Shown: positions 1 to 8,447, counted from the first letter of the stretch. The stretch: 55,347 nt of DNA from Cupriavidus sp. 2SB (GCF_005503625.1 NZ_SCMX01000048.1:1-55347); one strand, 5' to 3'. Numbers and translations: made by a program. Notes: a model not told the origin generated them from the letters alone.

Positions 1-173
1 CCGAAACCCCCTACCCGGCAACCCATACAGGACAAGGGTTTGCAGGCGCCGCAAGTCCGATGTTGCACAAACACCACAGGCCCAAAACCACGTGGTTAGA
101 TCGAATATATTTACTTCTTAGGAAACGAGCCTTGTGGCACAATTCCCCAGCGAAGAGCCAGACATTGTTCGAA

Positions 174-206
174 GTGGAGCATACTCCACATCGCGAATGT
201 TATACT
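174..206 (+). promoter_or_regulatory. Candidate ompA promoter with inverted repeat
   Basis: A perfect inverted repeat GTGGAG-CATA-CTCCAC (174-189) lies just upstream of an extended -10-like TGTTATACT (TATACT at 201-206). No convincing -35 lies at 17 bp. The ompA start is 76 bases downstream of the -10, so a leader of about 70 nt is implied. Bases 1-173 hold no gene that I can support. Confidence 0.4.
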
Positions 207-281
207 CCGAAGAATGTATGACTTGTTTTCGTCCATTTGCTCGCAGTAACCCTGCGGTGATCTCATCCTGAGAGGAGAAAT

Positions 282-938
282 ATGAAAAAATTTGCCAAGC
301 TCGCACTCGTTGCAGCTACCGCAGTAATGGCTGCATCCGCTCAAGCCCAGTCCGTCCCCTATGAAAAGAAGGCCGTGAACGATAACTGGGGCAACGGTAC
401 GAGCGAGTACGTGTGGAAGAATGGCACGAACGAGCTCTGCTGGCGCGACAGCTCCTGGACCCCGGCAACGGCCAATGCCCTGTGCGATGGCGCACTGGCT
501 CCGGCTGCTGCTCCGGCTCCGGCACCGACCCCGGTGGCACCGCCGGTTGTGTCCAGCGAGAAGGTCACTTTCGCTGCTGACACGCTGTTCGACTTCGACA
601 AGGCTGTTCTGAAGCCCGAAGGCAAGGCCAAGCTGGACGACCTGGTCTCGAAGCTGCAAGGCATCACGCTGGAAGTCATCATCGCCGTTGGCCACACCGA
701 CTCGTTCGGTTCGGACAAGTACAACGATCGCCTGTCGATCCGTCGTGCTGAATCGGTCAAGGCTTACCTGGTGAGCAAGGGCGTCGAAGCCAACCGCGTC
801 TACACCGAAGGCAAGGGCAAGCGCCAGCTGAAGGTTGATCCGAAGTCGTGCAAGGGCAACCGCACCGCTCAGATCGCCTGCCAGCAGCCGAACCGCCGCG
901 TGGAAGTCGAAGTGGTCGGCACCCGCAGCGCACGTTAA
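282..938 (+). CDS. ompA: OmpA-family outer membrane protein
   Basis: This is a 218-residue peptidoglycan-associated outer membrane protein. Residues 1-22 are a classic signal peptide ending AQA. A short region of about 45 residues follows, then an Ala/Pro-rich linker (about 71-90), then an OmpA C-terminal domain (about 92-215) with the NRRVEVEV ending typical of peptidoglycan-binding OmpA domains. There is no N-terminal eight-stranded barrel, so it is a short OmpA type that anchors the outer membrane to the wall. The ATG follows AGGAG at good spacing. A strong terminator follows the gene, so it is probably transcribed alone. The family call is secure; the symbol is the customary one. Confidence 0.93.
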   Translation: MKKFAKLALVAATAVMAASAQAQSVPYEKKAVNDNWGNGTSEYVWKNGTNELCWRDSSWTPATANALCDGALAPAAAPAPAPTPVAPPVVSSEKVTFAADTLFDFDKAVLKPEGKAKLDDLVSKLQGITLEVIIAVGHTDSFGSDKYNDRLSIRRAESVKAYLVSKGVEANRVYTEGKGKRQLKVDPKSCKGNRTAQIACQQPNRRVEVEVVGTRSAR

Positions 939-958
939 TCGGAACGCTTCCGATGAAG

Positions 959-986
959 AAAGCCCAGCGCAAGCTGGGCTTTTTTT
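959..986 (+). terminator. Rho-independent terminator of ompA
   Basis: The arms AGCCCAGC (961-968) and GCTGGGCT (973-980) form a tight hairpin, followed by a run of T on the plus strand. It lies 20 bases after the ompA stop codon. Confidence 0.9.
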
Positions 987-1113
987 CGTTTATGCCTTCC
1001 GTGTTTCCACTGGAAAACCAGGCGCATCTCCGCCTCGCATGCCAATGCGGCTCTGGTTTTTTGGTAAAGTTGCCGCAGCCTTCTCACGAGACCGCCGGTC
1101 GCCCGGCCTTAAG

Positions 1114-1857
1114 ATGTCGCATTCGTCCACGCTCACCTCCTCGCTCGATTCCCGCCCCGGGCTCAACGCCGATCCGAAAGAGATCGACAAGTTCAGCGAG
1201 CTCGCTCACCGCTGGTGGGACCCGAATAGCGAGTTCAAACCGCTGCATGACCTGAACCCGCTCCGGCTCGGCTGGATCGATGGTATCGCCGGCCTTTCGG
1301 GCAAGCAGGTCATCGACGTCGGCTGCGGCGGCGGCATCCTGTCCGAAAGCATGGCGCGCCTGGGCGCCACGGTCCGCGGCATCGACCTGTCAACGAAGGC
1401 ACTGAAGGTGGCCGACCTGCACAGCCTGGAATCCGGGGTGGCAGTGACATACGAAGAGATCGCCGTCGAGGCGTTGGCCGCGCGCGCGCCATCCAGCGTC
1501 GACGTGGTGACCTGCATGGAAATGCTCGAACACGTGCCCGATCCGCAGTCGATCGTGCGCGCCTGCACCGCGCTGGTCAAACCGGGCGGTTATGTCTTCC
1601 TCTCGACGATCAACCGAAACCTGAAGGCATATCTGCTGGCAATCGTCGGCGCCGAGTATGTCCTCAACATGCTGCCGCGCGGCACGCACGACTTCGAGAA
1701 ATTCATCACGCCCTCGGAAATGGCCCGCTTTGCCCGCGTAGTCGGCCTGGAGCTCATCGAGATGCGCGGCATGACCTTCAACCCGATCACGCAGGTCTAT
1801 GCGCTGGGCCGTGATACTGACGTCAACTACATGATGGCATTCCGCAAGCCACGCTAA
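1114..1857 (+). CDS. ubiG: Ubiquinone biosynthesis O-methyltransferase UbiG
   Basis: This 247-residue SAM-dependent methyltransferase carries out both O-methylations in ubiquinone synthesis. The SAM-binding motif [18 protein letters not shown] is near residue 67, and the family-typical N-terminal [19 protein letters not shown] is near residue 22. A UbiG-like C-terminal MTFNPIT segment is present. The open frame extends upstream to 835, across the ompA end and its terminator. The ATG at 1114 gives the normal UbiG length, so I chose it, although no strong ribosome binding site is visible. The gph gene begins 4 bases after the stop, so the two form an operon. Confidence 0.95.
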   Translation: MSHSSTLTSSLDSRPGLNADPKEIDKFSELAHRWWDPNSEFKPLHDLNPLRLGWIDGIAGLSGKQVIDVGCGGGILSESMARLGATVRGIDLSTKALKVADLHSLESGVAVTYEEIAVEALAARAPSSVDVVTCMEMLEHVPDPQSIVRACTALVKPGGYVFLSTINRNLKAYLLAIVGAEYVLNMLPRGTHDFEKFITPSEMARFARVVGLELIEMRGMTFNPITQVYALGRDTDVNYMMAFRKPR

Positions 1858-1861
1858 AACG

Positions 1862-2518
1862 ATGCCAACATTCGACGCAGTTTTCTTCGATCTCGACGGC
1901 ACGCTGGCCGACACCGCCCCGGACCTGGCCGCGGCGGCCAACCGCCTTGTCGTGGAGCACGGGCGGGACCCGGTCGCCTACGAGAAACTCCGTCCCGTCG
2001 CCTCACATGGCGCGCGCGGACTGATTGGCGTCGCGTTCGGCAAGCGACCCGAAGATCCGGAATTCCCCGCGCTTCGCGATACGTTCCTGAACTACTACGA
2101 AGCGGACATCGCCGTGCATACGCGGCTGTTCGACGGCATGGACACGGTGCTCGCGGCCCTGGAAGCCGACGGCATACGCTGGGGCATCGTCACCAACAAG
2201 ATCGCCCGCTTTACCGTGCCGCTGGTAGACGCCATCGGCCTGACACCGCGCGCTTCAGCCGTCGTCAGCGGTGACACCACCGCACACGCCAAGCCCCACC
2301 CTGCCCCCCTGCTGCACGCCGCCGCAGTGAGCGGCGTGGACCCGACCCGCTGCCTGTACGTTGGGGACGACCTGCGCGACATCCAGGCCGGCAAGGCCGC
2401 GGGCATGGCAACCGTTGCCGCCGCCTACGGCTATTGCGGCGACGCCGAGCCGCCCGAGACCTGGCACGCCGACTACCTGATCCAGCATCCGTCGGAGCTG
2501 CTGACGCTGCTTCGCTGA
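1862..2518 (+). CDS. gph: Phosphoglycolate phosphatase (HAD family)
   Basis: This 218-residue haloacid dehalogenase-type phosphatase begins with the nucleophile motif FFDLDGTLADTAPDL (Asp at residues 9 and 11). It has a cap region, a Lys near TAHAKPHP, and the acidic motif YVGDDLRDIQAGKAAG near residue 160. Family members hydrolyse 2-phosphoglycolate from DNA repair or oxygenase side reactions. It lies 4 bases behind ubiG, an arrangement common in Burkholderiales. HAD phosphatases overlap in substrate range, so the exact substrate is inferred from homology and context. Confidence 0.88.
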   Translation: MPTFDAVFFDLDGTLADTAPDLAAAANRLVVEHGRDPVAYEKLRPVASHGARGLIGVAFGKRPEDPEFPALRDTFLNYYEADIAVHTRLFDGMDTVLAALEADGIRWGIVTNKIARFTVPLVDAIGLTPRASAVVSGDTTAHAKPHPAPLLHAAAVSGVDPTRCLYVGDDLRDIQAGKAAGMATVAAAYGYCGDAEPPETWHADYLIQHPSELLTLLR

Positions 2519-2606
2519 GTCCCCGTAGCCCAGAAGGAACCACCGTGCGCCAGCGGCGTCGAAACGGAGTACAATCGCGGTTCTTTCGCGTTTGACTACG
2601 CACATT

Positions 2607-2967
2607 GGGGCCGACCTGGTTTCGACGTGGGTTACAAAGCAGTGGAGGGCATACCGAGGACCCGTCACCTCGTTAATCAATGGGAATGCAATAACTGCTA
2701 ACGACGAACGTTACGCACTGGCTGCCTAAGGGCTAGCCGTCCTCGCACTGGCTCGCTGACGGGCTAGGGTTCGCAAGAACCAGCGAGGTCATTTACGTCA
2801 GATAAGCTTCGGGAGTGTCACGGGCCCGAGGACGAAAACCTAGTGACTCGCCGTCGTAGAGCGTGTTCGTCCGCGATGCGCCGGTTAAATCAAATGACAG
2901 AACTAAGTATGTAGAACTCTCTGTGGAGGGCTTGCGGACGCGGGTTCGATTCCCGCCGGCTCCACCA
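2607..2967 (+). ncRNA. ssrA: Transfer-messenger RNA (tmRNA)
   Basis: The 361-nt gene starts GGGGCCGACC and ends with a T-arm (GGTTCGATTCC) and encoded CCA, which together form the tRNA-like domain. The tag frame is at 2697-2729. It begins GCT and reads ANDERYALAA followed by TAA, the tag type of Burkholderiales. With SmpB it rescues stalled ribosomes. A TACAAT -10-like hexamer at 2570-2575 lies upstream, and a strong terminator follows directly. A tRNA-like 3' end such as this is a common integration target, but no island follows it here. Confidence 0.97.
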
Positions 2968-2975
2968 GACACAAA

Positions 2976-3004
2976 AAAACCCAACCTTCACCGGTTGGGT
3001 TTTT
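2976..3004 (+). terminator. Rho-independent terminator of ssrA
   Basis: Perfect 11-bp arms AAAACCCAACC (2976-2986) and GGTTGGGTTTT (2993-3003) have a 6-base loop. With A and T runs on either side it could work in both directions, and a minus-strand gene converges on it from 3413. Confidence 0.88.
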
Positions 3005-3041
3005 CCTTTCCTGGCCACGCTTCGCGGGCGGCAGCGCCACG

Positions 3042-3413
3042 TCAGTGCATCACGGCACCCGTCGCCGGCAAGCTATCCAGTCGTGCCTTGTAGAAGCGCT
3101 CCACGGGCAGCGTGACGCCCAGCCACGCGAACATGTGGCCGGCGTGGTCCACCGACTGGATCATGCCCGGCATCCACAACCGCTGCAGGCGCGTGGCTTC
3201 CATGCCCGAGCGCTCGGCAAAGCCGTCAACGCCGAACTCCTGGATGGCCTTGAACAGCACCAGGCCCACCAGGTACATGTCACCCGTATCGAGGGCGATT
3301 TCTGCCTGTGCGGTCCAGCGCGCTTCGCGGTTCTCTATTTTTTCTGCTTCTGCAAAGCGCTCGCTCATATCCGGTTCTGGCGTGCTGCCCAACAGGTGAA
3401 ACGAAAGACTCAT
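3042..3413 (-). CDS. Conserved hypothetical protein
   Basis: This 123-residue protein is probably cytosolic, with no signal peptide or membrane segment. The ATG at 3413 follows GGAGA. The frame stays open to 3569, but that would run through the inverted repeat at 3463-3500 and into the LPMO gene end. I do not recognise a domain. The sequence is mostly helical in character, with an acidic N-terminal third (EPDMSERFAEAEKIENREAR). It sits downstream of the LPMO gene on the same strand and converges on the tmRNA terminator. Function unknown. Confidence 0.7.
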   Translation of the reverse strand: MSLSFHLLGSTPEPDMSERFAEAEKIENREARWTAQAEIALDTGDMYLVGLVLFKAIQEFGVDGFAERSGMEATRLQRLWMPGMIQSVDHAGHMFAWLGVTLPVERFYKARLDSLPATGAVMH

Positions 3414-3462
3414 TGCCCGTCTCCAAATCCCGTGTCGAAATTCAATGACGGCAATTGACGCC

Positions 3463-3500
3463 GAAAACTGTAGCGATCGGTATAGATCGCAGCAGTTTTC
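3463..3500. repeat. Long near-perfect inverted repeat
   Basis: The 16-base arms start GAAAACTG at 3463 and end CAGTTTTC at 3500, match at 14 of 16 positions, and enclose a 6-base loop (GGTATA). It lies between the LPMO stop and the next minus-strand start. There is no long T run, so it could be a weak terminator, an attenuator or an operator. Confidence 0.6.
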
Positions 3501-3516
3501 AGCGCAAATACAACAG

Positions 3517-4692
3517 TTAGCGGACGATGCGCCACAGAGCCGGCGTGGCCGCTGGGGTCCAGCCAGCACCTGCCCAAGCCGTATGACGTTGTCGGCAAGC
3601 GTAGCGGCGACCGTTGTACGTCACCACCTGTCCGATTTCATACGATACGTTTTCGGCCCACGGCGTGCCGCCCTTCGCCCCTGCGTTGCCACTATTGCCA
3701 GTGGCACCGTTACCGGACGACGGTGCTTCCTTGTCCACCTCGAACTTGTAACCCTCATAGCCCTTGCCCAGGTAGACCCGGTTCTGCGTTGCCGAGGTCT
3801 GCGGCACGACGTTCGCCACACCGTTCCGCGACTGGAGTTCGCCGATGCGGAAGACGTGCGATTCGGCGTTGACCTTCTGCGCGAGCTGGAAGGCCCAGGC
3901 ATCGGCGCCCGTGCGTCCTGCCACCACATCGACCGTGTGTTTGGCGATGTCACGGCCCGAGGCATCCATCACGCGGAAGGTCAACCTGGTGCCCGCCGCC
4001 AGATCTCCTGCTGCAACGAGCGGTCCTTGGTCTTCCCAGCCGGCGGAAGGTGCGGCGACCCCATCACCGGGAAATTTCACGTCGGCGCACGCGTAGAACG
4101 CTTCGGGGCTGTCGTTGCGCTGCCAGACGCTGTAGATGATGTGGCTGCCCTTCTTGCCAGCGGGCAGTCGCACGTTCATGCGATACCGGCCGCCCTCGTT
4201 GGTCGCGGACGAGCCGGGCACCGAGGCGAACTCTTCAAGATCGCTCCAGGCGAGCGCCTTTGACGGGTCCCAGCCGTCGCGCGTGATGTAGTACTTGAAA
4301 TACTGTGTGGCATGGCGGGCCGTGGCGCGCCAGACGAACGTGTAGTCGCCTGCCGGTGTCGGTACGATCGAGGTCTGTTGCCAGTCGCCGCGCGGCAGGT
4401 CAAGGCCACGGAACAGCGAGGAGCCGCCCGAGCACAGCATGCCATCGGCTACAACCGCCTTGTGGTCACCGTTCGCACCGCCCTGCCGCACTCCGTTCCA
4501 GTCATAGAACTGCTGCGCGCCGCCCACCGCGCGGGCGGCCTTGCAGCCGCCTGACTTCGGACTCTCTGCACCTTCGTTGTAGCAGTTCAGCACGCGGCTG
4601 ACCGGCAGTTCCATGGTTCCGTGAGCTATTGCCGAGGTGGGCAGCGCGGCGCCCATGGCAAGCCCCGCGAGGATGATGACTGTCTTTGACAT
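3517..4692 (-). CDS. Secreted AA10 lytic polysaccharide monooxygenase with chitin-binding module (GbpA-like)
   Basis: This 391-residue secreted copper enzyme cleaves crystalline chitin (or cellulose) oxidatively. The signal peptide, residues 1-23, ends AIA, so the mature protein begins with His24 (HGTMELP), as the copper histidine brace needs. The second brace His is probably His127 in ATARHATQYFKYYIT. The catalytic domain runs to about 205. A GbpA domain-2-like region follows (about 215-320), then a Gly/Asn linker (about 325-341) and a CBM5/12-type module (342-391) with exposed Trp residues. I chose the ATG at 4692 because the signal peptide fits it; the frame is open to 4773. AA10 membership is firm, substrate inferred. 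Confidence 0.9.
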   Translation of the reverse strand: MSKTVIILAGLAMGAALPTSAIAHGTMELPVSRVLNCYNEGAESPKSGGCKAARAVGGAQQFYDWNGVRQGGANGDHKAVVADGMLCSGGSSLFRGLDLPRGDWQQTSIVPTPAGDYTFVWRATARHATQYFKYYITRDGWDPSKALAWSDLEEFASVPGSSATNEGGRYRMNVRLPAGKKGSHIIYSVWQRNDSPEAFYACADVKFPGDGVAAPSAGWEDQGPLVAAGDLAAGTRLTFRVMDASGRDIAKHTVDVVAGRTGADAWAFQLAQKVNAESHVFRIGELQSRNGVANVVPQTSATQNRVYLGKGYEGYKFEVDKEAPSSGNGATGNSGNAGAKGGTPWAENVSYEIGQVVTYNGRRYACRQRHTAWAGAGWTPAATPALWRIVR

Positions 4693-4795
4693 ATTGCACC
4701 TGAAGAAAAAAGGGGCGGGAGATCGAGACTGCAACCGCCATGGGGAACCCGAAAGCGGCGGGGCCGATTTCACCCGCTACAAGGTGCGAAAAAAA

Positions 4796-4833
4796 TAGGA
4801 AACTTCCTAAAGCATCAAAGTCTTGCGATGCTT
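4796..4833. promoter_or_regulatory. Two adjacent inverted repeats upstream of the LPMO gene
   Basis: TAGGAA-AC-TTCCTA (4796-4809) is a perfect palindrome. It abuts AAGCATC (4810-4816) and GATGCTT (4827-4833), a second perfect pair with a 10-base spacer. They lie about 105 bases upstream of the LPMO start in a divergent region shared with the gene at 4941. They look like regulator binding sites; no regulator is identified. Confidence 0.4.
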
Positions 4834-4904
4834 CAATTCCTGCGTGCGTACGATGCCGGCAACCTATCTGAGAACGAATCGGACGAGCGCCCGACAGCGG
4901 GCGC

Positions 4905-4910
4905 TACAAT
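4905..4910 (+). promoter_or_regulatory. -10-like hexamer TACAAT
   Basis: TACAAT lies 31 bases upstream of the ATG at 4941. A transcript starting around 4917 would leave no leader for an ATG at 4920, which favours the downstream start. Confidence 0.35.
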
Positions 4911-4940
4911 AGCCCGTCGATGCTCTCACGCCCTCTCCTC

Positions 4941-5345
4941 ATGTCCGATCACCCACGCTTCACCATCAACCGGTCCATGGTCATCCTGCTGCCCGAGCAG
5001 CCATTCGTTGACTGGATCCTCGCCGTCGATCCCGAGCCCCCGCCTACGCTCTCGGTGGAAGCCGTGCGCGACGATGCCAGCGTGTTCCTGCTGCCCGAGG
5101 ACGCCGCCGACACCCCTGAGAATGCGCAGCAGTGGGTCGAGCAACGCTGGCGCGCCATGTTCGAATTCATGCTCGCAGAATGGTTCGACGAATCACTGTG
5201 GCCCGCGACCCTCTCGCTGGACATGTTCCGCAAGTGGTTCTCGGTCAAGTACCACTCGATGATTTGGGACCTGTCTCCCGAGACGACACTCGATTACGAA
5301 GATTGGGAAGAGGACGACGACGATTCGTCCACGATGCTGCACTGA
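4941..5345 (+). CDS. Conserved hypothetical acidic protein
   Basis: This 134-residue, strongly acidic protein is rich in Trp (WILAV, WVEQRW, EWFDESLWP, MFRKWF). It ends in an acidic run (DYEDWEEDDDDSST). There is no signal peptide or membrane segment. An in-frame ATG at 4920 would add 7 residues. I prefer 4941 because of the -10-like TACAAT at 4905-4910. No domain is recognised. It converges with the DUF1854 gene through a shared bidirectional terminator. Function unknown. Confidence 0.72.
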   Translation: MSDHPRFTINRSMVILLPEQPFVDWILAVDPEPPPTLSVEAVRDDASVFLLPEDAADTPENAQQWVEQRWRAMFEFMLAEWFDESLWPATLSLDMFRKWFSVKYHSMIWDLSPETTLDYEDWEEDDDDSSTMLH

Positions 5346-5368
5346 ACCGGCATCGGCCATGCCAAAGC

Positions 5369-5398
5369 AAAACGGCACGCCTTGCGCGTGCCGTTTTT
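5369..5398. terminator. Bidirectional terminator
   Basis: Perfect 12-bp arms AAAACGGCACGC (5369-5380) and GCGTGCCGTTTT (5386-5397) enclose a 5-base loop, with A and T runs on both sides. It lies between convergent genes and can serve both. Confidence 0.88.
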
Positions 5399-5419
5399 CC
5401 TTTCACCGCCCTCCCCGCA

Positions 5420-5890
5420 TCAGAGGAATCGGTCCAGAATCTTCCGACTTGGCTTGTCCAGCGTGAGCTGATCGCGAATCAGGTAGTGGATGCCGTGGCT
5501 GTCCGAGATCAGCAGCGTATTGCCCGTGAGCCGGCGAATATCCTCCTCTCCGCGCAACACGAGGTCGGTCTGGCCACGGTCGGTCTTCACGGTCCACACG
5601 CTCGGCGTGGCATAGGTGGACACGCCCAGGATCTTCTCGATCTCGGGCATGAACTCCCGCCCGGCAAGTTCCGCCTCGATCAGTTCGCGAATCTGCGCAG
5701 GCAGCAGATCGAGGCGCGGAATCCAGGCCAGTTCGCGGCCGTCGGTGCTCATCAGGCCGAGGCCATCTTCCGATGCGGAAATCGGAAACGCCCGCACCGG
5801 CACCACGCCTTCATGTTGCGTACCATCGGCCATGGTCATCAGGAGCTTGCCGAGGCGATTACGGGTCAGGGTGAATTCAGGCGTCTGCAT
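5420..5890 (-). CDS. DUF1854 protein, cyanophycin-locus associated
   Basis: This 156-residue soluble protein belongs to DUF1854, a family I know as a companion of a specific ABC transporter beside cyanophycin synthetase genes. It starts at ATG 5890 (MQTPEFTLTRNRLGKL), and no signal peptide or membrane helix is seen. The second half holds GVSTYATPSVWTVKTDRG and a conserved-looking ILISDSHGIHYLIRD-type stretch. It begins 19 bases after the ABC gene stop on the same strand, so the two are surely co-transcribed. The biochemical role is unknown; a regulatory or coupling partner of the transporter is inference. Confidence 0.85.
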   Translation of the reverse strand: MQTPEFTLTRNRLGKLLMTMADGTQHEGVVPVRAFPISASEDGLGLMSTDGRELAWIPRLDLLPAQIRELIEAELAGREFMPEIEKILGVSTYATPSVWTVKTDRGQTDLVLRGEEDIRRLTGNTLLISDSHGIHYLIRDQLTLDKPSRKILDRFL

Positions 5891-5909
5891 GGCCGATCCA
5901 AATGATGGG

Positions 5910-8204
5910 TTATTGGGCACCGATCGTCTCGGCCGTTTCGCTGCGGTCGCCAACGCTGGCATCCTCGACATCCACGTTGCGCGCCTGCGCCTGGTAGAGC
6001 TTGTAGTAGTGTCCCTCGCGCGCCAGCAGTTCGTCGTGGTTACCTACCTCGACGATCTGGCCGCGATCCATCACCACCAGGCGATCGGCCTTGCGCAGCG
6101 TCGACAAACGGTGCGCAATGGCAATCGTGGTGCGGCCCTGCACGAGGTTGTCGAGCGCCTTCTGGATTTCCTTCTCCGTGGTGGTGTCCACCGACGACGT
6201 GGCCTCGTCCATGATCAGGATGCGCGGATTGATCAGCAGCGCGCGGGCGATGGAGATACGCTGACGTTCGCCACCAGACAGGGCCTGGCCGCGCTCGCCC
6301 ACCAGCGAGTCGTAGCCGTGCGGCAGGCGCAGGATGAACTCGTGGGCATGCGCCGCGCGGGCCGCGGCCACGATTTCCTCACGCGTGGCCTCGGGCTTGC
6401 CGTAGGCGATGTTGTCGGCGATCGTGCCGAAGAACAGGAACGGCTCCTGCAGCACAAGGCCGATGTTCTGGCGGAACTCCGAGACAGGCAGCGAGCGGAT
6501 ATCGACACCATCCACGCGAATCGCGCCTTCAGACACATCGTAGAAGCGGCAGATCAGATTCACCAGCGTGCTCTTGCCCGAGCCGCTATGGCCTACCAGG
6601 CCGATCATCTCGCCGGGACGAATCGACAGGTTCAGGTTGCGGATCACAGCACGGTTGCCGTAGCGGAAGCCAAGGTCGCGCAGTTCGATGGCACCCTGCA
6701 CGTTCTCGATATGCACCGGGCGCTGAGGCTCCGGCACGCTCGATACGTGGTCGAGAATGTCGAAGATCCGCTTGGCGCCAGCCGCGGCCTTCTGCGTGAC
6801 CGAGACGATTCGGCTCATCGAATCAAGGCGCGTATAGAAGCGGCTGATATAGGTCAGGAACGCGACCAGCACGCCTACGGTAATGGCGTCGTGGCTGACC
6901 TGCCAGATGCCGAAGATCCACACCACCAGCAAGCCCACCTCGGTCAGCATCGTCACGGTCGGCGTGAACAGCGACCACACCGCATTCACGCGATCGTTGA
7001 TAGCGAGGTTGTGCCGGTTGGCTTCACGGAAGCGCGTGACTTCGCGCTTCTCCTGAGCGAACGCCTTCACCACCCGGATGCCCGGAATCGTATCGGCCAG
7101 CACGTTGGTGATTTCCGACCAGATCCGGTCGATCTTCTCGAAGCCATGGCGCAGGCGATCACGCACCAGGTGGATCATCCATGCGATGAACGGCAACGGC
7201 ACCAGTGTCACGAGCGCGAGCCACGGATTGATGGAAATCAGGATGATCGCGGTCATCGCAATCATCAACACATCGGTGGCGAAGTCCAGCAGATGCAGCG
7301 ACAGGAACACGCTGATACGGTCGCTCTCCGAGCCAATCCGCGCCATCAGGTCGCCCGTGCGCTTGCCGCCGAAGTATTCGAGCGACAACTTGAGCAAATG
7401 CTCGTACGTGGTGGTGCGCAGATCCGCACTGATGCGCTCCGAGACACGCGCCAGCAGATAGGTGCGCGCCCAGCCCAGCAGCCATGCCACCAGCGCCGCA
7501 CCGAGCAGTCCGCCCAGGTACATCTTGACCAGGTCATAGTCGATGGGCACCCCGTTCTGATACGGAATCAGAACCTTGTCCATCAGCGGCATGGTCAGGT
7601 ACGGCGGGATCAGCGTGGCACCCGTGCCGAGCACCAGCAGCATGAAGCCGGCCAGCAGTTCCCAGCGATACGGCCGGGCAAAGCGCCACAGGCGCAGCAG
7701 CGCCCAGGTGGAAGGCGGCGTTTCGAGTTCGCGGCTGCATTGCGGGCATTGCTCTTCGCCTGCCGGAATCGGCGCCTTGCAGGTGGGGCAGATATCTGCT
7801 TCGACAGAGACGGTGCGACCTGTCGTCAGCGCGTCAAGGCGCGTTTCGAACTGGTCGGCCAGACGCAACGCGTCGGGATTGTAACCAAGCGTATAGCGCC
7901 AGGTGGCCAGCCGCTGTGCGCCGCTGGCCAGTTCCAGCGTCCCTACCCCTGCATGGTCACCGTGCGAGAGTGACATCCCTGTTGCAATGTCCCAGCTTTG
8001 CAGCGATTTTTCTCCAGGTGTGCGAGAGATCAGACGACGATTCGTCACAATCAGCCACCCTTGGGTAAAATGCAGCCTCGCGTCCAGATCCAGTGGGAGC
8101 CCGGCCAGAACAGTTTCCCCGGGTGCCAGGCTGGCGGCCAGCTCGGCGACCCAGGGTTCCGGGGTGCCTGAGGGTTGGGGGACGGACGGGGAGGTTTGGG
8201 TCAT
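5910..8204 (-). CDS. ABC exporter-type ATPase/permease, cyanophycin-locus associated
   Basis: This 764-residue fused permease-ATPase is longer than a normal half-exporter (about 580-600). Residues 1-125 look like a bacterial PH-like domain (WLIVTNRRLISRT near 50-62). A zinc ribbon follows, CPTCKAPIPAGEEQCPQC at 139-156. Membrane helices run from about 180 to 455. The ATPase has Walker A GHSGSGKS (538-545), Q-loop Gln586, signature LSGGE (642-646), Walker B ILIMDE (662-667) and His698, so it should be active. It is divergent from the cyanophycin synthetases and operonic with DUF1854. The cargo is unknown; lipid-type exporters share this core. The PH-like call is my reading of a short motif. 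Confidence 0.88.
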   Translation of the reverse strand: MTQTSPSVPQPSGTPEPWVAELAASLAPGETVLAGLPLDLDARLHFTQGWLIVTNRRLISRTPGEKSLQSWDIATGMSLSHGDHAGVGTLELASGAQRLATWRYTLGYNPDALRLADQFETRLDALTTGRTVSVEADICPTCKAPIPAGEEQCPQCSRELETPPSTWALLRLWRFARPYRWELLAGFMLLVLGTGATLIPPYLTMPLMDKVLIPYQNGVPIDYDLVKMYLGGLLGAALVAWLLGWARTYLLARVSERISADLRTTTYEHLLKLSLEYFGGKRTGDLMARIGSESDRISVFLSLHLLDFATDVLMIAMTAIILISINPWLALVTLVPLPFIAWMIHLVRDRLRHGFEKIDRIWSEITNVLADTIPGIRVVKAFAQEKREVTRFREANRHNLAINDRVNAVWSLFTPTVTMLTEVGLLVVWIFGIWQVSHDAITVGVLVAFLTYISRFYTRLDSMSRIVSVTQKAAAGAKRIFDILDHVSSVPEPQRPVHIENVQGAIELRDLGFRYGNRAVIRNLNLSIRPGEMIGLVGHSGSGKSTLVNLICRFYDVSEGAIRVDGVDIRSLPVSEFRQNIGLVLQEPFLFFGTIADNIAYGKPEATREEIVAAARAAHAHEFILRLPHGYDSLVGERGQALSGGERQRISIARALLINPRILIMDEATSSVDTTTEKEIQKALDNLVQGRTTIAIAHRLSTLRKADRLVVMDRGQIVEVGNHDELLAREGHYYKLYQAQARNVDVEDASVGDRSETAETIGAQ

Positions 8205-8300
8205 CTGTTGGCGTTGGAAAACGAAAACAAGCTAGGAAACTGGCGGAGAAACGAGTGAAATGCGCGTCCGGATGACCCGAAAAGGATCAGATTCGGACAT

Positions 8301-8315
8301 AAATTGAAACAATTT
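8301..8315. promoter_or_regulatory. Inverted repeat in the divergent cyanophycin promoter region
   Basis: AAATTG-AAA-CAATTT is a perfect 6+3+6 inverted repeat in the 310-base region between the ABC gene (minus) and cphA' (plus). The AT-richness stands out from its surroundings. It is a candidate operator or promoter element. Confidence 0.4.
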
Positions 8316-8447
8316 CAGCAGCTTGCCGACTGGCGGGCCGCAATTTTGCCCGCAAGTATACATAACGCAAACGAACGGAACTCCTGCTGCGCCGCACAAC
8401 ACGGCAGCGTGGTGTTTTTGGAGCCTGTGGGGTCAACCCTGAGCGTG

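Noticed and set aside
111..695. A 194-codon minus-strand frame across the ompA promoter and gene
   Set aside because: It is antisense of ompA with no supporting features.
2607..2967. tmRNA as an integration site for a genomic island
   Set aside because: No integrase, no repeated 3' end of the tmRNA and no change of gene character nearby.
5616..7973. A 785-codon plus-strand frame opposite the ABC transporter and DUF1854 genes
   Set aside because: It is antisense of well-supported genes, with composition bias and no motifs.
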